Source: Bathymodiolus brooksi
Taxonomy: Eukaryota > Mollusca > Bivalvia > Mytilida > Modiolidae
Assembly (NCBI GenBank): GCA_963680875.1
Contig: OY804580.1
Location: 116,873,534 to 116,937,533 of the forward strand
Reading direction: 5' to 3'
Length of the DNA stretch: 64,000 bases
Part shown: one piece after another, positions 51,281 to 60,610 of the stretch
Layout: each line of letters begins with the position of its first letter
How positions within the stretch are numbered: the first letter of the stretch is position 1
The notes under the pieces: generated by a model
The model's input: only the letters and a program-made list of their open reading frames with translations
The model's database searches: none
Told to the model about the DNA's origin: nothing
Program-made: the position numbers and the translations under genes

Positions 51281-51470
51281 GGTCCATCGTGGTCGTGATC
51301 GAATGATAGTTTTCAAATCCCGCTCATAAAGAGGTGTACAACATTATGTGATCAAGTTTGTCATACCTGGTTTTCTCCGGGTACTCCAGTTGCCTCCACC
51401 AATAAAACTGACCGCCACGATATTTAATTAAAATATTGTTGAACGTGGCGCTAAACACACTAACCCTACC
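51281..51470 (+). mobile_element. Hybrid SINE (recombinant of two SINEs still separate in copy 2)
   Basis: Its 5' half matches the SINE at 57307-57440 (GTGGGGTCCATCG..., AATCCCGCTCATAAAGAGG). Its 3' half, from GGGTACTCCAG onward, matches the SINE at 57862-58115 (GATATTTAATTAAAATATTG). The two parts meet in the shared GGGTACTCC. Confidence 0.75.
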
Positions 51471-51949
51471 CCCACCCGACCCCCTTATTTCTTTTTCTGC
51501 CACAAATGTGGTAAAAAGATGATGTTTTTGTCGTGAATGCAAAAAATGTTTAGTAAATCAAGAGGCTTACGGTGATAAATGCTTGTTTAGATGCCAAATG
51601 ACCTCCCACCCCACCCCACTCTTCGCTCCACTTCAGAAGCTTGTCCTCTCCCACTCACTGCCAGGTCCTCGCCTGAAGCTTGCCCTCCCCACCCCTACTG
51701 CAGGAGTTTGCCTCAACTTTCATGTCCACTCCCACGCCTCTGCATAGCCGTGGTCAATCATGGTTATCAAAGTAATATCTTATGACCACCATAAAACTTT
51801 CGAAGTGATGACTTCAACTTTATCACTAGGAACCATTGGTTCTATAGCTTCCTTCTTTACGACAACCCCTATCACAGAAATATTGATATTTGGAATACCG
51901 TGGCTATCAACTAATAATAATAATAATAATACATACTTTATCTTATATT

Positions 51950-52085
51950 AAGTGATAAACTTTGTCATTGACTTACGGCAGGTCTGTAGTTTTCTCTGGG
52001 TACTCCAGTTTCCTCCACCAATAAAACTGACCGCCACGATATTTAATTAAAATATTGTTGAAAAGTGGCGTTAAGCACACTAACA
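51950..52085 (+). mobile_element. SINE, head-truncated, between the two local repeat units
   Basis: Starts at GTGATAAACTTTGTCATTG, then GGCAGGTCTGTAGTTTTCTC and AATAAAACTGACCGCC, and ends GTTGAAAAGTGGCGTTAAGC. It matches the 3' part of the SINE at 57862-58115. Confidence 0.75.
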
Positions 52086-52437
52086 CTACCCCCACCCCAC
52101 CCCCTTATTACTTTTTCTGCCACAAATGTGGTAAAAAGATGATGTTTTTGTCGTGAATGCAGAAAATGCTTAGTAAATCAAGAGGCTTACGGGGATAAAT
52201 GCTTGTTTAGATGCCAAATGACCTCATTGTCGAAAGTTCCCACACCCCCACCCCACCCCACCCCACTCTTCGCTCCACTTCAGAAGCTTGTCCTCTCCCA
52301 CTCACTGCCAGGTCCTCGCCTGAAGCTTGCCATCCCCACCCCCACTGCAGGAGTTTGCCTCAACTTTCATGTCCACTCCCACGCCTCTGCATAGCCGTGG
52401 TCAATCATGGTTATCAAAGTAATATCTTATGACCACC

Positions 52438-52516
52438 TGGTTCTAATAATAAAACCCTAAATGCTCGCTTACTCGCAAGACACAAGTTTGTCACAGGAGC
52501 TACATTATTGCAGCGA
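52438..52516. mobile_element. 79-bp MULE-like mini-MITE
   Basis: Flanked by perfect ATGACCACC (52429-52437 and 52517-52525), a 9-bp target duplication. The sequence matches the two outer ends of the 704-bp element at 36220-36923 joined together (CCCTAAATGCTCGCTTACTC from one side, CACAAGTTTGTCACAGGAGC from the other). The joint lies at a shared CT, suggesting an internal deletion derivative. The neighbouring repeat unit has the unoccupied ATGACCACC at 51782-51790. Confidence 0.85.
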
Positions 52517-52805
52517 ATGACCACCATAAAACTTTCGAAGTGATGACTTCAACTTTATCATTAGGAACCATTGGTTCTATAGCTTCCTTCTTTACGACAA
52601 CCCCTATCACAGAAATATTGATATTTGGAATACCGTGGCTATCAACTAATAATAATAATACATACTTTATCTTAAGAGGGCAACACAGTTAACTTTAGGA
52701 ACAAATTTCTAACAATGAATGAACATAGTGAATAGAATACTACTCACTCTATAGGTAAATTAATCGTAATGAAAATACTAAACGAAACGAACTTCGCCGA
52801 TAATT

Positions 52806-52815
52806 ATGCGTTGGC
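52806..52815. other. Junction of the large tandem duplication
   Basis: Sequence to the left (GATAATTATGCG) matches the end of copy 2 at about 58837. Sequence to the right (TTGGCGTTAAACAACAATC) matches 31903 inside the first SINE. Copy 2 continues GCGTTTTTAAT and copy 1 begins GAGTTGGCG, so the joint shares about 3 bp (GTT). Confidence 0.8.
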
Positions 52816-52852
52816 GTTAAACAACAATCACTCACTCTTGTATATTCTAATT

Positions 52853-53165
52853 TACAATAATTTATTTGTATGTAAGGAATTATAACTTACCTATTTTGTT
52901 ACGTGACTAGAAGACGCCTTCTGAATCTGTTGGCATAGGTATATTCGACAAATATTCGTGAATGCTGCTATTGATAACAAGAACATATTTGTGTACAGCT
53001 GTGGCCTCTTTTTATAGTAAAACATTCCGATCCCGTTTATGACGCCCATACACGTTTGTAATTATACATATTGTTTTAATCAATTAATCATAACAATTAG
53101 TCACAACAAAACAAAAAATTCGTTTCTTGCAGGATTCTTTTTTTTTTTACTATTTTTTTTAATCT
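52853..53165. other. Copy-2-specific intergenic segment
   Basis: This replaces the foldback-containing segment 31945-32185 of copy 1. AT-rich with a T-run near 53138-53165. No gene is recognised. Confidence 0.5.
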
Positions 53166-53190
53166 TTTATCATTTGTGTTTTTACCGTTG

Positions 53191-53296
53191 CCTCGTCTTC
53201 GTGATCGTATGGTAGTTGGATTTACCACTGTCTGTGAAATCAGTGCCTATCACCACTAATGTTGTGAGCTCGAATCCCGCTCCAGTGAGGTGTCCA
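53191..53296 (+). mobile_element. SINE head fragment
   Basis: Keeps the tRNA-like head (TGGTAGTTGGATTTACCAC, box-B-like GTGAGCTCGAATCCCGC) and stops at GAGGTGTCCAAC. The orthologue at 32221-32480 is complete. Confidence 0.75.
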
Positions 53297-53542
53297 ACTT
53301 TAAAGGGTTTGTATTGAAAGCACGTAAAAACATATAATTTTAGAATCAAGTTTTAAATGTGCAAATGGTTTGACTTTAGTAATGTTCATGTACAGTGAGT
53401 CCTTTGACTAAATTAGTAGATTTTTCAGTAGATTTTAACACACACAAATTTCAGAACTCAATATGGATAATTTAAAGGACCTGGAACATTTGGCTTAAAC
53501 AAAACTCAGATATATGTTCATACATGTGCACAGCACAATAGG

Positions 53543-53802
53543 CAGTGCCGTCTTAACGCATGGGCACGCTGGGCAATTGTCAGCGGCCCCCACGGGCATA
53601 GGGGTCCCATGCTAATTTATGTATGCTGTCTACGGCATGTTTTTTAATGTTTAAACACTGATTTTGCTGGAAATACCAATACAATAAATACACGTTTAAT
53701 TTTATTGACATTTACAGTTTTATTCCTGTGAGTGGTTACTTGGGTAGGGACCCCAGTGCATTGCTTTGCCCGGGGACCTATAATGCTGTTAAGACGGCAA
53801 TG
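53543..53802. mobile_element. hAT-type MITE, 260 bp, with intact target duplication
   Basis: Ends are CAGTGCCGTCTTAAC and the complement of CATTGCCGTCTTAAC. It is flanked by perfect ACAATAGG on both sides (53535-53542, 53803-53810). Same insertion as 32737-32993, so it predates the tandem duplication. On the minus strand it contributes AATAAA-like words downstream of the B-box gene. Confidence 0.82.
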
Positions 53803-54165
53803 ACAATAGGCAGTAATGGATAAAATACAGTTTATGGAGCTGTTTGTATTGTACAGATTCTGTGTGTATTACAGTTATTTACATATATCCTTCTGGTGTT
53901 GTTGTACTTCTAAAAAAAAGCATTCGGATATCTAACAAATGTGTTAAAATCAGTATCTAGAAGAGTTTGAAGATACCAATGGGGTAATCAGAATCTGTAA
54001 ATCGAAGGACAGACAACACAATGGCCAAACGTATAAGGACAAAAGGACAAACAGTGATCTACAAAAGATACACATAAAACTAAAGAACGAGTAACATGAA
54101 CCCCACTAAAAGCGATGTATTCTGTTATTCTAGGAATTGATCAAGATCAGATATAATAATATTGT

Positions 54166-55833
54166 TCAGCAAACACTGTAAACGGTTACTCTGCCGTTAG
54201 AACCAATGATCAAACGTTGAGTATGTTTATCATAGTATACGTTTATGGGCGTTACAAGCTTGTTCAGAACTTCTTCTCCATGTTTTCCTTCCGTGTCTAA
54301 CATGAAAAGATTGTTAGATCTAAAACACACGACGTATAATTCACCATTTTCGCCACAAGTGATTCCATTTGGTCCTTTCATCTTATCGTGCGCAAACTCC
54401 CATTGGACATTTCCAAATAAATCGTAGCAGAGGACCTTACTAGTTTCCCATTTTGCACAATATATCTTGTCATCTATTAAGGTAAAGTATGGTACTTTTT
54501 CGGAACCTATCGATATTTTTCTTTCTACAATTCCCTCCAAACTAACAATGTAGTACCCGAACTCGTACATATTAACAACAAGATCTTTCTTCTTATGCAC
54601 CTGAATTCCGTTCGGAGTTCTGTTCAGATCAAACGTGGAGGTGGTAGATTTTTGTTTAACATCAACAATACATATTGCATTGTTTAGCATGGTTACAGCT
54701 ACTTTGTCGCCATCAATATAAGCAAGTCCGAATGGTTCTGACTTCAGTTTTATTTTGTCTTTATAAATACCTCTCTCTGAAACCAAGAGCAAACAATTAT
54801 TGTTTCTGTCTGTTAGAAGTATATCATTGTTTGGTAGAGAAATGCAATCCCTAATGCACAGTTTGTGTGGGGATGGCGGAAAGGAAATGTTAAATTTGGC
54901 GACAACAGTTTTATTTTCAGTTGTCCGTGGTTTAGGTGTGGTCAGCAATTGGGCTTGTTTGTCTTTGTGTCTTTTTAGGATACTGGATATTCCTTTTCTA
55001 TTAACATAAATGCTTCCCATTGAAGACCAACAACTAGTAGATAATTCCGAACTAGGCTTAAAGGTGAATGTAGTTGTCATTAGTCCTTGATTTCCCAAGT
55101 AAGATTGAAACCTATTCTCTTCCTCCTGAACCTGATGAGTGAGTTTGTGCATTAAAAGAAATGCCTGTAAATCAGAGGCATGTTTTCTAGCTGTGGTCAT
55201 GTTTTGTTTGGTTTCTGATATCTCAGTTGTTTTGCTTAAACACGTGTCAGTAACTCCCTGTACTTTCGATTTCTGTTTTATATATATTTGTTCAAGTTCA
55301 TCTAAAAGCTTCTGTTCAAGTTCATCCAGGCGTTTGTCTGCAGACAATCGAAAATCCTTTATCTTAGAGTAACATGCTGATTTTTCGGTTTCCATGGAAG
55401 CCAAAATAGAATGCGTCTCTTTACAAACTTCTTCAATATTTTGGTCAAGGTCGTCTATGCTTCTCTCTAAATCAGTAAAGCCAGGGGATGTCTTGACATC
55501 TAGAACGACTTCAGTTATCGAACACACCGATGTACAATCTCTATGACTAGTTATTGTACATTTCATACAACACAGTTGTTGGTGATTACTGCAATAAAAG
55601 TCTACCTTTTCGTCGTGATTGTCGCATGTTTGTTTCAAGGACAAAATGGCGGATGGCAGCTGTGCTAAGTCTTCGATGGATAAGGGTGTATGGTTTCTAG
55701 TGGCTTTTGCGATTCCATGTTGTACTTTGCATTTAGAACACAAAGCTTCGTCACATTCAGAACACCATTCTACAGCAAGCTCGTTTATATGCTGGAAAGC
55801 ACAAATATCACAAAATCTTTCTTTTGTTTCCAT
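54166..55833 (-). CDS. Two-B-box/coiled-coil/beta-propeller (TRIM-NHL-like) protein, intact
   Basis: 555 residues in one exon. Two B-box zinc sites: Cys8, Cys11, Cys24, Cys27, Cys32, Cys35 and His48; then Cys70, His73, Cys81, His84, Cys89, Cys92, His97 and Cys100. No RING precedes them. A charged coiled coil runs about residues 115-245 (DELEQKLLDELEQIYIKQK). The C-terminal third (about 320-555) has repeated blade-like phrases (PNNDILLTDRNNNCLLLV, PNGITCGENGELYVVC), as in NHL-type six-bladed propellers. Such TRIM-like proteins without RING cannot be assumed to be ubiquitin ligases; known relatives act as scaffolds, in innate immunity or in RNA control. On the minus strand a splice acceptor (TTTTTACTTGCAG) lies 2 nt before the ATG, so an upstream 5'-UTR exon is likely. 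The broken paralogue is at 33357-35034. Confidence 0.9.
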   Translation of the reverse strand: METKERFCDICAFQHINELAVEWCSECDEALCSKCKVQHGIAKATRNHTPLSIEDLAQLPSAILSLKQTCDNHDEKVDFYCSNHQQLCCMKCTITSHRDCTSVCSITEVVLDVKTSPGFTDLERSIDDLDQNIEEVCKETHSILASMETEKSACYSKIKDFRLSADKRLDELEQKLLDELEQIYIKQKSKVQGVTDTCLSKTTEISETKQNMTTARKHASDLQAFLLMHKLTHQVQEEENRFQSYLGNQGLMTTTFTFKPSSELSTSCWSSMGSIYVNRKGISSILKRHKDKQAQLLTTPKPRTTENKTVVAKFNISFPPSPHKLCIRDCISLPNNDILLTDRNNNCLLLVSERGIYKDKIKLKSEPFGLAYIDGDKVAVTMLNNAICIVDVKQKSTTSTFDLNRTPNGIQVHKKKDLVVNMYEFGYYIVSLEGIVERKISIGSEKVPYFTLIDDKIYCAKWETSKVLCYDLFGNVQWEFAHDKMKGPNGITCGENGELYVVCFRSNNLFMLDTEGKHGEEVLNKLVTPINVYYDKHTQRLIIGSNGRVTVYSVC

Positions 55834-55975
55834 TTCTGCAAGTAAAAAGAAATATTAAATCAGTAAACAAGTATTAAACGGCTATTTATGAATGAATAAC
55901 AAATATATTAAAAAATGAACTTTCTTGAATCTAAACAGTTTGTCCATTATTTTTTTGTCTTTTTGCTTAGTAATA

Positions 55976-56028
55976 TACCTAATTTTGCTTGTGTGTAAAA
56001 ACTCTATCAAATCTTGTATGGCTTTCAG
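55976..56028. other. Empty site for the pogo element of copy 1
   Basis: Copy 2 has TA (55974-55975) followed by 53 bp (TACCTAATTTTGCTTGTG...) and then ATTAAAGAATC. Copy 1 has TA, the pogo element, and directly ATTAAAGAATC (38013). These 53 bp are the flank lost from copy 1. Confidence 0.7.
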
Positions 56029-56370
56029 ATTAAAGAATCTTTTTCCCTCGTTTAGTCTTAATTTCTCCGTAACGAAAACAAATGTTTCAAGATAGAGAAT
56101 ATCAGTAATGACCTATATGGCTTAGGTAAGTAACGGTTTAACCTCGCCACATGTATGTGCCTGTCCCAAACCAAGACCTGAATTTCCAGTGTCTAATGTC
56201 GTTTTTATGTTCATTGAGGCGATTGATCGTTTCGTTTTCTTGATATTGGTGGAATCGTTTGACCTTCATTGTTTAAACTTTCTTTTCATAATACAATTGC
56301 ATTACCTGACAAGAAAAAGGTTCAAACACACACAACAAATTTACAAAACATCCCAATATTATTTTAAATA

Positions 56371-56557
56371 TAGCAATAACAATTCAAAATGGCGTCGTAT
56401 GACATATGATATAATTATCAATAAAGTACAAACATGTACCTGTATGTGAACTTTAACCCTTTGTTTAAAAATAGATGACAATGTTGAAATGAAGTACATT
56501 TGTAGTTTAAATACTTAACTTCAACGCTCAAAGGAATGTAATAATAAATATATATTT
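56371..56557. other. Copy-2-specific 187-bp joint
   Basis: AT-rich and non-coding. It joins the B-box gene flank to the segment that in copy 1 lies 8.9 kb further right. Confidence 0.5.
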
Positions 56558-57306
56558 ATCAAACTTCAGGAAGTTATAAAATACACGTACAATACTACAT
56601 ATGCAAGACAAACAAACAATAATTATTTAATTTTGATACTATCGGAAAAATAAATATTTGAAAAACACTACAAAGGCGTAGGAGTTGATCGGAAAGTGGG
56701 GGTAGGGCAAGGTTTTGAAGGGTACCAAAAAGTGGGGCTTTCAAAACTGAAAAAATAAGTTAATTTGGCCTCTAAGCAGACCTTTGTAGTGTTATATCTC
56801 TTGATTTACTCAACATTATCTGTTTCCCTGCTGTTCGTTAATTTTTGCCAAAACAGTTGTGGTTGAATATAGCTTTCCCCGCCCCATTATTAAAAGTGGG
56901 GTCACATGTCCTCCTTGTCCCCCTCCCGTGTCCTACTGATGTTCCTGCGTTAAAGGGGTGGTCAGAAATCGTAAATCGAAGAAGGACGGACAATACAAAG
57001 AACAAGACGAACAAACACAACGGTCAGCAAAACACTAAAATTAAACCAAATATTGACAACACGAATCCCCCTAAAAACTACGTTGAAACCGCAGGTACTC
57101 GAGGAAAGGATAGCTCCCCCCCCCTTTTTTTTTTAAACTACGAACAAATTGTACCATATCCTTCAACTTTTATGTCCAGTTTAATAATACGTTAATCTGA
57201 TATTACATATCATCAAAAAAGACCATTTCTATACCAAACAGTTGATTGAAGAAAATCCATCTTCGATTTATATACATTTGTAACTATGTCCCCCACACCA
57301 GTGGGG

Positions 57307-57440
57307 TCCATCGTGGTCGTGATCGAATGATAGTTTTCGATGCATATCTTAACTTCTGTTGTGAGTTCAAATCCCGCTCATAAAGAGGTGTACAACATAA
57401 TGTGATAAAGTTTGTCATACCTGGTTTTCTCCGGGTACTC
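57307..57440 (+). mobile_element. SINE 5' half
   Basis: Carries the head (GGTCGTGATCGAATGATAG, GTGAGTTCAAATCCCGC) and body up to TTTTCTCCGGGTACTCC, then changes abruptly to unrelated sequence at about 57441. Confidence 0.7.
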
Positions 57441-57570
57441 CGGAAAAAGCTATATTTCGGTCATTGACATTATATAACAAAAATTTATCCAGTCAATGCA
57501 ATTTGCTTGTTCAAATAGAACAAGTGCAGGATAAAATTCATAATATGGTCACATTTATAAACCAGATAAC

Positions 57571-57732
57571 CTACCAAGTATACTACTGAAGAATGATGCA
57601 TACGTTGCACTTCCTGTTACGACACCTAATCTTGATGGGTTTCTTCGTACTGTCTTTACATGGAATGCTGTGTTCTCATCTATTGACCCTGGTCCCCACG
57701 TCTCTACTTCTACAATATGCCAGTCGGTCAGT
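57571..57732 (-). CDS. Possible internal exon of an unrecognised gene
   Basis: On the minus strand a frame of 53 full codons (TDWHIVEVETWGPGSI..., ...VVTGSATYASFFSSILG) is bounded by an acceptor (TTTATTTTTAG, AG at 57734-57733) and a donor (GTTATC from 57570). Length is 162 bp; both introns would be in the same phase (1 nt before the first full codon, 2 nt after the last), a symmetric exon. Codon content and residue mix look protein-like, unlike the low-complexity frames nearby. I do not recognise the protein, and no partner exons were found in the window. The matching region of copy 1 was deleted between two SINEs. Confidence 0.45.
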
Positions 57733-57861
57733 CTAAAAATAAATATTATTGATGGTTTGTAAATTTTCCCTTTGAACTTTATACTCGATAACATCTGTTA
57801 TCAAATGACAAGCATGATATAAACATATTATCTTTGATTTCTATTATATATTGACATCAGG

Positions 57862-58115
57862 GATCGCCATGGTCGTGATCGTATGGTAGTTGGATTTACA
57901 ACTGTCTATGCAATGAGTGCCTATCACCGCTAACATTGTGAGTTTGAATTCCACTCAAGCGAGGTGTGCTTGATACAACCTCATGTGATAAACTTTGTCA
58001 TTGACTTGCGGCAGGTCTGTAGTTTTCTCTGGGTACTCCAGTTTCCTCCACCAATAAAACTGACCGCCACGATATTTAATTAAAATATTGTTGAAAGTGG
58101 CGTTAAACACACTAA
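57862..58115 (+). mobile_element. tRNA-headed SINE, complete
   Basis: Head GGTCGTGATCGTATGGTAG with box-B-like GTGAGTTTGAATTCCAC. Body GGCAGGTCTGTAGTTTTCTC, core AATAAAACTGACCGCCACG, tail GTTGAAAGTGGCGTTAAACA. Confidence 0.82.
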
Positions 58116-58462
58116 CCCTACCCCCACCCCACCCCCTTATTACTTTTTCTGCCACAAATGTAGTGAAAAGATGATGTTTTTGTCGTGAATGCAGAAAATG
58201 CTTAGTAAATCAAGAGGCTTACGGGGATAAATGCTTGTTTAGATGCCATATGACCTCATTGTCGAAAGTCCCCCCCCCCCCCCCACCCTACTCTTCGCTC
58301 CACTTCAGAAGCTTGTCCTCTCCCACTCACTGCCAGGTCCTCGCCTGAAGCTTGCCCTCCCCATCCCCACTGAAGGAGTTTGCCTCAACTTTCATGTCCA
58401 CTCCCACGCCTCTGCATAGCCGTGGTCAATCATGGTTATCAAAGTAATATCTTATGACCACC

Positions 58463-58541
58463 TAGCTCTAATAATAAAACCCTAAATGCTCGCTTACTCG
58501 CAAGACACAAGTTTGTCACAGGAGCTACATTATTGCAGCTA
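58463..58541. mobile_element. 79-bp MULE-like mini-MITE
   Basis: Orthologue of 52438-52516. Ends TAGCTCTAATAAT and complement of TAGCTGCAATAAT. Flanks ATGACCACC (58454-58462) and ATAACCACC (58542-58550), a 9-bp duplication with one change. Confidence 0.82.
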
Positions 58542-58837
58542 ATAACCACCATAAAACTTTCGAAGTGATGATTTCAACTTTATCACTAGGAACCATTGGT
58601 TCTATAGCTTCCTTCTTTACGACAACCCCTATCACAGAAATATTGATATTTGGAATACCGTGGCTATCAACTAATAATAATAATAATACATACTTTATCT
58701 TAAGAGGGTAACACAGTTAACTTTTCGAACAAATTTCTAACAATGAATGAACATAGTGAACAGAATACTACTCACTCTATAGGTAAATTAACCGTAATGA
58801 AAATACTAAGCGAAACGAACTTCGCCGATAATTATGC

Positions 58838-59342
58838 GTTTTTAATAATTAAAAACTGTACAATTATCTTGGGCTCATATAGACATAAAACAAGTAAAAC
58901 TTTTATTTTGGCTGAAATTATTGTACAAATTCATTCAATGGCAGACACAAATATAAAAATACATACAAAATAAGCGGGCCATATTTAATCAAATTTAACC
59001 GCCAAAAAGCCCGCAAACAAACAAATAAATAAATAAATAAATAAAATTAAAAAAGATAAAAAATAATAAATAAATAAATTCATTATAATACTATAAGATT
59101 AGACTCACAAAATGGAATACTTTTGTGTAAGCCTAAAGAGATTCAAGAAATGATATCGGAAACTTTCTTGTAATTCTCGAATGAAGATCCAAAGAATGTC
59201 ATACTTCTTTGTAAATCTTCCGACTCAATGAATATGTTACTTCATTGTAAGCCGCTTAATCACATCATCTACAAAATACAAAAACAAACACTTTAGCTCG
59301 TAAATTTGATATCATACATATACAATACAGACATTCAATTTA
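58838..59342. other. Intergenic DNA with an AAAT-rich simple repeat
   Basis: The duplication ends at about 58837. An AAAT/AAAC simple repeat lies at about 59010-59082. No gene is recognised. Confidence 0.55.
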
Positions 59343-59690
59343 TAAATGAGAAATAACATGTATAAAACACAATATCAGTTGTAAAACACCAGCATCATTT
59401 AAATGTAAAGCATCTCTTATAGAGAATAAATCTCTCTTTGGTTTACCTTGATGCAAGAACCTTCTAAAAAATTTAATGAATTGAACATGTTCTTCTTTAC
59501 AAATCCTGACTAATCTGTTATTAGTAGCAACAACTTTCTCGCCTAGTATATCAGCATCTGTAGGTCTAGGTAGAACTGAAGAAATCAAAATGCTAATATC
59601 AGGATTCTTACGCCTAACACTATAAATCAAATTTCTGAACTTGCAAGTAATAACATCAACACTATATTTATGAACATCATAAAGCTAATT
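59343..59690 (-). pseudogene. SGNH/GDSL-hydrolase-like fragment
   Basis: A minus-strand frame without its N-terminus reads ISILISSVLPRP, then ATNNRLVRIC, FIKFFRRF and LFSIRDALHLNDAGVLQL. The Asp-x-x-His pair in DALH followed by LNDAG matches block V of SGNH hydrolases (the catalytic Asp/His block). The Ser-containing block I is absent and the frame loses similarity after GVLQL. Similar fragments often ride in transposons of marine invertebrates. It opens right after an in-frame stop at about 59690. Probably a relic, not a working enzyme. Confidence 0.55.
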
Positions 59691-60404
59691 TTCCACGAGG
59701 CTCGCGTAGAATGGAAGCAAATACAATAATATAAATGTCAATATATTATCAGTATACATTGTAACTTGCATGCAAACCACACACACACAACATGAGTTAT
59801 ATGGTATACTAAAATATGTTTAATCATGTTCTTGTTGTAATAACACATATTCTTAATATTTCTTTTTGAAGATGTCCATATTTTATACGGTTTTTAAGCT
59901 TGAAGATAATGCCTTCTATAAAATAGTACCTGAATAATGCAATGTTCTTTTCATAAAATATGAATTTAGTCAGAAGTCTTCTAGAAATAAATAAATTGTT
60001 AGTATTGGTAGATCTTAAAGAATAACCAGTTGATTGCATGTTGAAATGTTGCTACATATAAAATGAAAAGTTCACAATGGGAAAATTGAAATCATCTCTC
60101 TAGCTGTAAATTTCCGTCCTCAAGCGACCCCACTGTCAGTTTCTATATATGTGGGCCAATTCCTTTATTTCAGGCTCTGTTGGATAGTTACAATAATCAT
60201 TGTCACATAAACTTGACATGTATTCAATAAAATGACACCACTCAATATAGCTTTAACGTTAAATCGAGGGATCGGGATAGCTACTCGGTCTGTTGGGGAA
60301 AAACTCAGCGTTTTGATGATATCAGTTTCATTTGTGTGGATAGAAAAAATACGTTGACATAGACAAGTGTATGTGATATTACTACTGACTAAAATATAGT
60401 TACC
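59691..60404. other. Intergenic DNA, no gene recognised
   Basis: Short CA run near 59780; otherwise no supported feature. Confidence 0.5.
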
Positions 60405-60610
60405 ATTCAGTCAGTGCCAGGTGTACTCGATACAACTTTTCATGATAAAGTTTATCAGAGGCTCAGTGTGACAGGTTCTTGGTTCTTTTCAATAAAGCGG
60501 ACCTCCACAATTTAGTTGACATATTCTTCTTCTTCTTCCAAATACAGTGCATCCTTCAATTTGAAGATTATCGCACTTGTTGTAAGTGGTGCTTAACGTC
60601 AATAACCCAA
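60405..60610 (+). mobile_element. Degenerate SINE with a small internal insertion
   Basis: Recognisable phrases are CAGGTGTACTCGATACAAC, TGATAAAGTTTATCAG, AATAAAGCGGACCTCCAC and TTGTAAGTGGTGCTTAACG. About 55 bp of extra sequence separates the last two. Confidence 0.6.

Larger units (their letters stand above)
51400..52640 (+). repeat. Local tandem duplication, 619-bp offset
   Basis: The segment starting AATAAAACTGACCGCCACG at 51401 repeats at 52020 and continues through C-rich DNA (CCCACCCC blocks), GAAGCTTGTCCTCTCCCAC and CTATCAACTAATAATAATAA. A third copy is at 58053 onward in the other duplicate. The second unit carries a 79-bp MITE that the first lacks. Short open frames here (51591-51785, 52211-52432) are proline/serine-rich reads of the C-rich repeat and not genes. 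Confidence 0.85.
31903..52811 (+). repeat. Tandem duplication, copy 1 (about 20.9 kb)
   Basis: Segments matching copy 2 in the same order and orientation are 31903-31944 with 52810-52852, 32186-35174 with 53166-55973, 38013-38377 with 56029-56370, 47281-47618 with 56558-56902, 50879-51395 with 56903-57438, and the part up to 52808 with 58040-58837. Copy 1 additionally holds a pogo element, the 38378-47280 section, LINE sequence and a second copy of a 619-bp-offset local repeat. Confidence 0.88.
52812..58837 (+). repeat. Tandem duplication, copy 2 (about 6.0 kb, without the copy-1 insertions)
   Basis: Holds the same landmarks as copy 1: SINE tail, SINE head, hAT MITE, B-box gene, flank, G-rich segment and local repeat. 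Between 56370 and 56558 a 187-bp sequence replaces the 8.9-kb section 38378-47280 of copy 1. Whether that section was inserted in copy 1 or lost from copy 2 cannot be told from the window. Confidence 0.88.

Noticed and set aside
51591..52432. Proline/serine-rich small proteins encoded twice
   Set aside because: They are reads of C-rich intergenic repeats; the frames change between copies and no start context or conservation supports them.
57000..57195. 116-aa frame covering 56845-57195
   Set aside because: It runs over a dispersed repeat shared with 50879-51120, where the frame is not kept.
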